Shown here: positions 56,255 through 64,000 of the stretch, piece by piece | Layout of the letters: each line of letters starts with the position of its first letter | Numbering within the stretch: the stretch's first letter is position 1 | Notes under the pieces: generated by a model | Told to the model about the DNA's origin: nothing | The model's input: the letters and a program-made list of their open reading frames with translations, nothing else | Databases searched by the model: none | Source: Bilabrum cf. latius | Lineage: Eukaryota > Bigyra: Bicosoecida > Bigyra > Bicosoecida | Assembly (NCBI GenBank): GCA_965178125.1 | Contig: OZ237752.1 | Location: 1 to 64,000 of the forward strand | Reading direction: 5' to 3' | Length of the DNA stretch: 64,000 bases | Translations under genes and position numbers: made by a program

Positions 56255-56989
56255 ATGAACGAATTTGGTGGCCCGGCTTGGGGGGCAGCGCAGTACCGCC
56301 GGGTACCACCACCTGGAAAAGCACTTGCAGCGCGGCAGCAGCGACGGGGCGCAAATCCCCACTTTCCGGCTCCTGCGCCAGCTCCTGCCCCTGGGAAGCA
56401 AAAAAAATCAGATATTGAAGGGAAAGTTAAGGTAGGGTCCGCATCTCTCGTCGCGTACGAAGCACCACCGATTGACGTCGAGAAGGAGCTGTTTCCGTAT
56501 GCAATCACCTGGACGCCGATACCGATGATTACCTGGTGTTTCCCATGCATTGGCCACATGGGTATCTGCGATTCGGATGGCGTGGTGTACGATTTTGCCG
56601 GGCCTTTCTACATCGGAGCCGACCACATGGCGTTTGGTCGCCCCACTCGCTACCTCCAGCTGGACCCCCACAAGATGGCGAATCGGCTGGCGGACTCTGA
56701 CACGTCGCCGGCCGAGTACTGGAATGCCATGGTGCACGCAGCCAACAAGACGTACTCGGGCCGCATGCATAACCTATGCTGCGACAACTGCCATTCCCAC
56801 GTGGCCCTGGCTCTGAACCGAGGCAAGTACGACGGGCTGACGGGGTGGAACATGGTCTGGCTCGCCATGTGGGTGTTCTTCTGCGGGCAGCACGTCACGT
56901 GCTGCAGGACAGTGGCGTGGTGGGCGCCCTTTTTGATCATCGCAGGCATCGCCATGGCCATCGTGTTCGCCTCGCAGCCGCCCGGATGA
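56255..56989 (+). CDS. TMEM222: TMEM222-family (DUF778) membrane protein (244 aa)
   Basis: Intronless, ATG 56255 to TGA 56989. After a Pro/Ala-rich N-terminus of about 60 residues the protein matches the TMEM222 pattern throughout: FPYAITWTPIPMITWCFPCI, GHMGICDSDGVVYDFAGPF, DHMAFGRPTRYLQLDP, then RMHNLCCDNCHSHVALALN and GWNMVWLAMWVFFCG. A final hydrophobic helix follows (FLIIAGIAMAIVF). Family members are conserved in animals, plants and protists; their molecular function is poorly known. Length and order are normal. No UAG codons and no sign of truncation. Confidence 0.92.
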   Translation: MNEFGGPAWGAAQYRRVPPPGKALAARQQRRGANPHFPAPAPAPAPGKQKKSDIEGKVKVGSASLVAYEAPPIDVEKELFPYAITWTPIPMITWCFPCIGHMGICDSDGVVYDFAGPFYIGADHMAFGRPTRYLQLDPHKMANRLADSDTSPAEYWNAMVHAANKTYSGRMHNLCCDNCHSHVALALNRGKYDGLTGWNMVWLAMWVFFCGQHVTCCRTVAWWAPFLIIAGIAMAIVFASQPPG

Positions 56990-57200
56990 TGGAGAACTCC
57001 GTGGGTTGACTGATGACATGCGTGTATTCCATTTCGATATTTCGCACCAGGCCCTGCTGTGCGGAGCAGCGCCATGCAAACTAGCAAAATCACCAGCCAG
57101 CGACCGTAGTAGGCGCCGCGCACCGTGACCGCTGCCTTCTGCGGCGGAACCTTGGTCGAGATTCAGCTTTTGTTCGGTATTTGCAGCCAACGCAACCGCA

Positions 57201-59720
57201 ATGATATTTGTCAGTCCTTTCATCATGTTGGCAAGTGCTGTACTTGCATTGGATCCGCCAGCCAAACCCAATTTCTTGTGAGAGTCGTCCCACCGCAATG
57301 CCTTTTCGGTTCTGTCCAATGTATCTATCTGCCTGAGCCGGCAGGAACGACTGTGAATCTCTTCAGCTGATAGTGCATAATCGGTCGTCTGTCACAGGTT
57401 TCTGATGGTTGATGACTTGCGCGTGGACCTCCCGAAGTACCAGACCAGCGCGCCGATCTTTGCGCCTCATTTCAAGCGCTTTGCCGAGCAAAGCGCAACA
57501 TTCCGGCGCGCTTACACAAATCAGGCCGTGTGCTCACCGTCTAGAAACTCGTTGCTGACCGGTTTGCGCCCGAACAGCACGGGAGCCATCTAGTTCATCG
57601 ACCACGCGAAAGCGCCTGTTTGCCTGCCAACAGAGGGGCGGACGAACTACTTTGGGAACGATTTACGGCAGTTCAACTGGCCAAAATCGATGGGAGCCTC
57701 ATCTGCATGCTGTGATGCGTGCACCAGGGATCCACAGTGCTCTTTCTGGACGTACAACTACGACAAGCAGGTGTGCTTCCTCAAGACGAGCGACTCGGGC
57801 CGCAAGCCCCAGAACAACACGGTATCGGGGCCCTCAGGACGAGCAGTTCCCACGGTGTCACTCCCCCAGTACCTCAAGGAGCACGGGCAGTACCTGTCCC
57901 TGGGCACCGGCAAGATCTGGCACCCGGTGAGGACGGTCCCGTCTCCTGCCCATCAAGCCCTGTGCCACATGCCCACGATGTCGGACCACCGCCTTTCGTC
58001 CTCCCTCTCATATCATTTTCTTCCTTTTCCTCCCATCTCCACCCCCTCCGCATCCCACTACCCATCCCATTCCCCACCCCTATCCACCGCGCAGGAGGAG
58101 GGCGGTTTGGACGGTCCTGGCCTGGTCCCCAACATGGACCCTCCGTCCTGGACCAACGCGAGCATTCAGTACCCCGCGAGGCTCAACGAGACGGGCGAGA
58201 CCTGTCCATTCGGAGAGGGCTTCACCAACTGCTACTTCATCCCCCCCATGCCCGGTTGTCTTAAGGGGGGCACCAACGCGAGCCATGGCGTGGTCTGGGC
58301 AGACGAGATCCAGCGAGCGTGCGGGATGAACGCCTCGCTGGACGGGAGCACGGACCCTCCCAACCAGCTCCTGTTCGCGGACCGATCCATCGCGCTGGAC
58401 GCCCGCCGCAAGATGCAGTACGCGAAGCACAATCTCGACAGCACGGGACAGCCCTTCTTCCTCGCCGTTGGGTTCCGCAAGCCGCACCTGCCCTTCCGCA
58501 CCCCGTGGGAGTGGCTCAACACCTCGTATCCAGACTGGGAGAAGCTGCCACTGGCCCAGCAGCGCGTGCTGCCGCCTGACGTCCCCCCCATCTCCCACCA
58601 CGACAACCGCTGGAAGGACGCATCCTCGCTCACAGAGCCCATGCCCAACGCCACCGCGAGGCTACTGCGGGCTGCCTACTACTCGGCGATTTCGTGGATG
58701 GACTCGCGTCTCGGCCAGGTGTTGGATGACCTCCGGGACATGGGGCTGGAGAACAACACGGTGGTGACCCTCGTGGCGGACCACGGGTGGAACCTGGGTC
58801 ACCAGGCAGCGTGGCGGAAGTTCGCGTTGAACGAGAACGCCGTGCGGGTGCCCTTCCTGGTGCGTGTGCCCTGGCTGCAGGGCGCCTCCCGAGGTGCCAT
58901 GCTGGAGTCCATCGTCGAGCTGGTGGACCTGTTCCCCACGGTGGTGGACCTGGCGGGTTTGCCCATGCCCAGTCGCGCCCACGGGCAGCAGAACTTGGAC
59001 GGGCAGTCCGTCGTGCCGCTGCTGATGGCGGCGGGGAACTAGAAGGGGAGTGGGCGAGGGGGCGAATTGAAGCACCGCAACGGGGATACTACTTAGTCAC
59101 CCGCGGAGCAGCCAGTCGCTGGTGGCGACAATCGTCATGGTGACGGCGGTGCGGCTGGTGGTGCAGCCCGGCCTGACCCGTGGGACCCTGCGGGTGGAAA
59201 GGGGTACGCCCTCAGCGTGTATCCCCGGTGCCCTGCGGACCCGGTTCCCTCGCACGACCACCTGTGGCAGGACAACTGGTGCGAGTTCTACGACAGGACG
59301 GTTGTTCCCTACCTTGGCTACTCGCTGCGAGTGCCCGGGTGGAGGTACACGTACTGGTGCGCGGTGCGGTGGAACGGGACTGCCCTGCTGCCCGCGTGGG
59401 GTGAGGGCGCGCTGCCACGGGATTCCTTCGGGTATGAGGAGCCGTGGGTGCCCGAGGGCGGCTGGGATGCGGTGCGGGAGGGCGCGGGGCTCGGGCTGGA
59501 AGAGCACGAGCTGTGGCGCTCGTTGCAGGCCGGCATGCGGGGAGACGCGTGCATCGGCGAGGAGCTGTACGACCACGGGGGCGCTTCTGGTGGATCGGAT
59601 GATCGGGAGGAGGACCTTGACTCGATCGAGGGGGAGAACCTGGCGGACCAGCGGCCGGACATCGTCGCGCAGTTGAGGCTCAGGCTGCAGGAGCTGTTCT
59701 AGGGCGGGTGGCTGCAGTGA
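57201..59720 (+). CDS. Iduronate-2-sulfatase-like sulfatase with PAN-like insert (743 aa, 3 exons, 4 UAG)
   Basis: Secreted or lysosomal sulfatase. Exons 57201-57277 (signal peptide MIFVSPFIMLASAVLALD), 57398-57926 and 58095-59720; introns 120 and 168 nt. Splicing rebuilds KPNFLFLMVDDLRVD, with metal Asp residues. CSPSRNSLLTGLRP carries the Cys converted to formylglycine, and VADHGWNLGHQAAW the further metal site. After RPNSTGAI-Q a Cys-rich segment (CCDACTRDPQCSFWTYNYD, CFLKTS) resembling a PAN/apple domain is inserted before VSLPQYLKEHGQYLSLGTGKI. UAG at 57591, 59040, 59094 and 59700. The C-terminal GYALSVYPRCP and PGWRYTYWCAVRWNG lie after the second and third UAG and are needed for the fold. 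The final UAG is followed five codons later by TGA 59718-59720. Substrate (glycosaminoglycan or algal sulfated sugar) unknown. Confidence 0.85.
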
Positions 59721-60778
59721 ATCTGCGTTTTGATCTTGTCCAAATCCTTGTGATTTTTAAATATGCTAGATCTATAATTTTCTCGATCGCCCAGCCTTGC
59801 CCTAGGCTGGTACCACTCACCCCACGTCCACTAGACCCCCGTACTCGCCCTGTTGTTCCGCACGGTGGAAATCCTGGCCATTGGTATGCCGTTCATCCGT
59901 GCAACGCGCCGCGCTACGTGGCTAGCAGTGCTTCACCGGACGTCGAATGAGCCTGAGGTGCCCGGCTGCTGGCCAGATAGCAGGTCGACGCGCCGTTTCA
60001 AGAGCCAAGCAAATCGGATCTAAAAGAATGCATTAGTCGCGGGCGGATCTGGATGGTAGGCATCACATTGCATGCCTGTGGTGTGGTGTTGCATGGTGTG
60101 GTGTGGTAAAAATCAACTTGAAGTTCACCACCTCACTTGGCAGTCACAGTTGAAGGCCTCAGTTATTTGGCTACCACCGAGTAGCTATTGCTTAAAGTAG
60201 CGTCTCGAGGCTAAAAAAATAACGATCTATAGCGGTTTCGAAGCTTGCAACGCATAGTGCCGCCGTAAACAATACAGTCTGGCCCAGCAGCTTACCACTG
60301 TTCGCTGCCGCATCGTAGGTGAGACAAGCCCGAGGACCACTCGCTTCTAAGAACTTCAGCGTCACCAGACGAGAACAATATTGACATTCAGGCGTCGAGA
60401 GGTGCATCACGCATGCCTACCAGCCGCGGGAGAGCGCAAGGCGCGCAGCTCCCATATGCAACGAACAAAACCTTGCCGGGCGAGCCCCCGAGCCTACAAC
60501 GCCCAGCTAGAAATTCTACACGACGCACAGCAAGATTGTTGCTTACTATTTTCGTGCTTGCGCGGTGCGAGGCCTTTTTGCCTCAGGACTAGTCGAAAAC
60601 GGAGACGGATCACATCTTTGGGTGAGGAAGACTTATCTCAAGAAAATGCACGATGAAACAATTTAAAATCCCGCCCGAGCCGGCACAGCGTATTTTGGTT
60701 TAACGCTGTTCTCCGCGCGCGCACAGGCACTCGACCCCTACCTATAGTCCGCAGCCAGCGGCTGGGCGGCAAGCAGCA
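59721..60778. other. Gene-free kilobase before the FG-GAP gene
   Basis: No recognisable gene. Near 60060-60110 a TG-rich stretch repeats GTGGTGTGGT and GCATGGTGTGG. A 5' exon with a signal peptide for the downstream gene may lie here, since a GCGCACAG acceptor-like site occurs at about 60719-60726, but none could be placed with confidence. Confidence 0.4.
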
Positions 60779-63700
60779 ATGCTTGATGAGTACCAGCCGC
60801 CGGCGCTAGGATAGCACAAGCACTGGCAGCATGCAAAACGCCAGCTGTCAGAATCATCTAGCATCTATCACCGCACTATCGATCTGAGCAACAGCGACGG
60901 CAAATGGGTCACGGAAACGCAGGCGCATACGGTGAACGGTAGGCAGTTTAGCACAGCGAGCGCCACGGTGGTCGACCGCAAAGTCACCCTCTCACAGACA
61001 CAGTGTGCCGAGGCGAGGGCCTACGTGTCTCTGGGCAAACTGGAGGGCGATGTTTCCTTCGCATACAATGCCACCATGACCAAGACAAACTTATACACGC
61101 AGCAGTTCCATGTATACCTCGTGGCAGGGCAGGACCTGACAAACTCAACGATGCTTGCTGGAAAGTCTTGGGATGTAACGGCCAGAAGGGTCCACACCCT
61201 GCGCGCACTTGGGTTGCAGGGCGATCAGCAGGTGTGGATTTTGATCCGGTCGTGGGCCTACAACGCCGACTATTATGGCTGCCGCCCTGCTCATCTAATC
61301 TACAACACCGTGCCGGGGCCTCCAAAGTGCGGAACCGAATCTTATTGTTCCTCAAGCCCCCACGGCACTGGCGTGCTGACTGTGGACTTTGAAAAATGGA
61401 GTCTCCAGGTACAATTCAGGCCGACCCCAAGCCCAACCACAACTCCGTCCCCGACCCCGACCCCGACCCCGACCCCGAGCCCGTAGTGGTTCGTCGGGCT
61501 TTCCGAGGACGAGTACGTGGTGGATCCTGCCAGCGTGCCCGCGGGGTGGTCCTTGGCGACGGAGGCACACGTGGTTGATGGGACCCTGTACGACGACGCA
61601 GAGGCGGTGTTGCCTGACTCTGGCGGCAACCGTTCCGTGCACCTGCAGCAGTCGGGGTGTGCCTCTGCCCGTGCGACACTCGCCCTCGGGTACTTGCAGG
61701 GTGACGTGGTGGCCATCCTGAGCTTTGACTGGATTGCCAATGTAATGGAGCCGCCCGCGGAGCTGCACTTCATGCTGCTGGCTGGCAGTACTTTGCTGGC
61801 CGGGGGGTAGGCCACCTCTCGGGGGTTGGGGCAGTCGGTCTCCCTGCGTGCGGCTGGGCTGGATGGCACTCGGCGCATTGACCTGCTGGTGCGGCTGTGG
61901 CCCATCAGCGCCAACTACTACGGGTGTCCAGGGGAGGGCCCTCACATCGTGCGGCAGCCTCCTTATCGATCAACCTCGTGCGGGGTGCTGCCGCAGTCCA
62001 ACTGCACCCTGGCGATCGGCAGCAGCACCTCGGCCACTGTGCGGATCGCGCCCCAGAGCATCAAGGGCGACGACGGGGGCGGAGAGGAGCTGACGGGCGT
62101 TGACCTGCTGTCCATGGCGGGCGCAGATCTTGTGTTCGGGTTCAACGGCACGGGGTGCGGGGAGGCAGGCGAGGCGTGCGCAGCAGGTGCGCGGGCTTTT
62201 GGGGCCAACTGCACGGACATCATGGGTCTCCCTGGTGGTGGCGTTGGCTGCGGCCTCCGTGGGGTGGATCGGCTGCGGGTTGGGTCAGAGCAGGAGTCTG
62301 CTCTGATCCGGAGGCGGGGCTCGGGGCCACATCGCGTGCTCGCGTATCTGGATGTGGCTGGAGGAGTGCCGGCGGCCGCGACGGAGCTACGACATCAGAA
62401 GATATCAGCCACCCAGGGCGGCTTCACGGGGCAGCTGGATAATGGTGACTACTTCGGCATTTCTGTGGCATCGCTGGGGGACCTGGACGGAGACGGGGTG
62501 GTGGATATGGCTGTAGGGGCAGTGAATGACGGTGATGGGGCCTCTGGTAGAGATGCGGCGTGGGTGCTGTTCCTTCGATCCAACGGCACGGTGAAGTCGC
62601 ATCAGAAGATATCAGCCACCCAGGGCGGCTTCACGGGGCAGCTGGATGATAATGACAGGTTCGGCTTTTCTGTGGCATCGCTGGGAGACCTGGACGGAGA
62701 CGGGGTGGTGGATATGGCTGTAGGGGCAGTGAATGACGATGATGGGGGCAATTATAGAGGGGCTGTGTGGGTGCTGTTCCTTCGATCCAACGGCACGGTG
62801 AAGTCGCATCAGAAGATATCAGCCACCCAGGGCGGCTTCACGGGGCAGCTGGATGACTATGACTACTTCGGCTTTTCTGTGGCATCGCTGGGGGACCTGA
62901 ACGGAGACGGTGTGGTGGATATGGCTGTAGGGGCAGTGCATGACGATGATGGGGGCAATTATGGAGGGGCTGTGTGGGTGCTGTTCCTTCGATCCAACGG
63001 CACGGTGAAGTCGCATCAGAAGATATCAGCCACCCAGGGCGGCTTCACGGGGTAGCTGGATGATGATGACTGGTTCGGCATTTCTGTGGCATCGCTGGGA
63101 GACCTGGACGGAGACGGTGTGGTGGACATGGCTGTGGGGGCACTGAATGACGATGATGGGGGCTCTAGTACGGGTGCGGCGTGGGTGCTGTTCCTTCGAT
63201 CCAACGGCACGGTGAAGTCGCATCAGAAGATATCAGCCACCCAGGGCGGCTTCACGGGGTAGCTGGATAATGGTGACAACTTCGGCGTTTCTGCGGCATC
63301 GCTGGGAGACCTGAACGGAGACGGGGTGGTGGACATGGCCGTGGGGGCACATCAAGATAATGATGGGGGCTCTGGTAGGGGTGCGGCGTGGGTGCTGTTC
63401 CTTCGATCCAACGGCACGGTGAAGTCGCATCAGAAGATATCAGCCACCCAGGGCGGCTTCACGGGGCAGCTGGATGACTATGACTACTTCGGCTTTTCTG
63501 TGGCATCGCTGGGAGACCTGGACGGAGACGGTGTGGTGGATATGGCCGTGGTAGCACATCAAGATAATGATGGGGGCTCTGGTAGGGGTGCGGTGTGGGT
63601 TCTTTTTATGAACAACAGCCATGTGGCCCGAGCTCAATACCCCTAGATCTCACAGCCGTTGCCACCCAGCCAAGCGCATGCCATAGAAGGCTCGGCAACC

Positions 63701-64000
63701 AGACTGCAGGGAGGTGCTTGCTCTTTGGAGTCCTCGATTGGAGCCGTAGGTGGCAGTAATTCTCATGTGATCGTGCTGGAAGCCTCATGTGACTCGATGG
63801 CATCTGGCGGGGCTGGCATGCAAGACGCAAGCCAGGTGCACCACTCGTGGCTCTCTCGAGGAGGGTATCGCGTAAGGATGGGTGTCGGGTACGGATCTAG
63901 CGCGCCGACCCTATCTGAGCCTGGCACCTCCCCGGATGCAGTCCTGCTGCAGGGGAGCGCAGTGTGCTCCCTTGGGGACTCGAGGCAGGGCGATGGCAGT
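60779..64000 (+). CDS. Secreted-type protein with duplicated lectin-like domain and FG-GAP repeats, 3' end outside window (>1074 aa, 6 UAG)
   Basis: A single frame from ATG 60779 stays open to the last base with UAG at 60812, 61484, 61808, 63053, 63260 and 63644. Two related domains of about 170 aa come first. Each ends in a Tyr-rich motif (RSWAYNADYYGC, then RLWPISANYYGC) and the two are separated by a Pro-Thr linker (PTPTPTPTPSP) that ends at a UAG. Next come six FG-GAP units (integrin-type beta-propeller blades) of 69 aa, each with a calcium-binding GDLDGDGVVDMAVGA loop, N-glycosylation sites (SNGT) and an ISATQGGFTG-Q-LD start. Gln in that start is CAG in four units and TAG in two. No signal peptide at the chosen Met, so an upstream exon is likely. 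Probably an extracellular adhesion or carbohydrate-binding protein. Confidence 0.75.
62393..63610 (+). repeat. Six 207-bp tandem repeats encoding FG-GAP blades
   Basis: Units start with CATCAGAAGATATCAGCC at 62393, 62600, 62807, 63014, 63221 and 63428, a strict 207-bp period, and are highly alike at DNA level. Differences cluster in the segment coding the loop after MAVGA and in the residues after the TTCACGGGG-CAG/TAG codon. Such uniformity suggests recent expansion or gene conversion. Confidence 0.95.

Noticed and set aside
56774-57319. Minus-strand open frame over the TMEM222 3' end and sulfatase exon 1
   Set aside because: The first residues look protein-like, but it runs antisense through two well-supported plus-strand coding exons, and no family was recognised.
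3506-64000. UAG decoded as leucine, tyrosine or pyrrolysine, or as occasional readthrough
   Set aside because: Paralog and tandem-repeat comparisons give CAG at the equivalent sites and the Alba UAGs lie in CAG runs, pointing to Gln. UAG is too frequent and never terminal, which does not suit readthrough.
3506-64000. UAA also reassigned, as in ciliates
   Set aside because: No in-frame UAA was found inside a conserved domain, and three genes end naturally in UAA.
3506-64000. CRISPR arrays, insertion sequences or a tRNA-Gln(CUA) gene in the window
   Set aside because: Looked for and not seen. The repeats present are telomeric, satellite, coding tandem or microsatellite, and no tRNA cloverleaf was recognised.

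Overview
This window is the left end of a nuclear chromosome from a GC-rich, gene-dense microbial eukaryote. It starts with CCCTAA telomeric repeats (TTAGGG type) and a subtelomere of three further repeat blocks (bases 1-3061). About 26 protein genes follow from 3.5 kb to the window end. The genes are separated by roughly 60 to 1050 bp, apart from one 2-kb gap. They have 0-3 short introns (83-268 nt, GTGAG/GTAAG donors, acceptors mostly ending CGCAG) placed mainly near their 5' ends. I cannot name the organism. A TORC2 SIN1 subunit argues against land plants and typical green algae. TTAGGG telomeres, high GC and retained UAA stops argue against ciliates.

The main result is a variant nuclear genetic code: UAG reads as glutamine, while UGA and UAA remain stops. 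Read with the standard code, most genes here look broken. Read with UAG=Gln, 18 of 26 genes become single continuous proteins carrying about 53 in-frame UAGs. The 25 complete models end in UGA (22) or UAA (3), never UAG. Gln is supported by three internal comparisons: near-identical aldo-keto reductase paralogs with CAG in one and TAG in the other; 207-bp FG-GAP tandem repeats with CAG in four copies and TAG in two; and TAG codons inside CAG runs of an Alba protein. UAG also falls inside conserved motifs of a Rab5-like GTPase, MUS81, SKP1, an ABC transporter, a PP2C phosphatase and a PLP enzyme.

Layout. 1-3061: telomere, 155-bp satellite, a second telomeric array, 57-bp repeat. 3.5-14.8 kb: ABC half-transporter, BTB/NPH3-like protein, 3-hydroxyacyl-CoA dehydrogenase, Alba protein, a 2-kb stretch without a convincing gene, GH27 alpha-galactosidase. 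15-25 kb: eIF3c (minus), then a very long PP2C protein. 25-31.6 kb: tail-anchored coiled-coil protein, Nup62-like nucleoporin, Rab5-like GTPase, NAC-alpha. 31.9-38.8 kb: ALDH22-like dehydrogenase, DegT/DnrJ-like PLP protein, MAPEG-like membrane protein, tryptophan synthase beta. 39-44.6 kb: SIN1, SKP1, MUS81. 44.7-56 kb: disordered proteins and two aldo-keto reductase paralogs flanking a large receptor-like membrane protein that carries a frameshift. 56.2-64 kb: TMEM222 homologue, iduronate-sulfatase-like enzyme with a PAN-like insert, and a secreted-type FG-GAP protein running off the window end.

Most genes are unrelated housekeeping functions, as expected in a eukaryote, and I see no operon-like pathway cluster.
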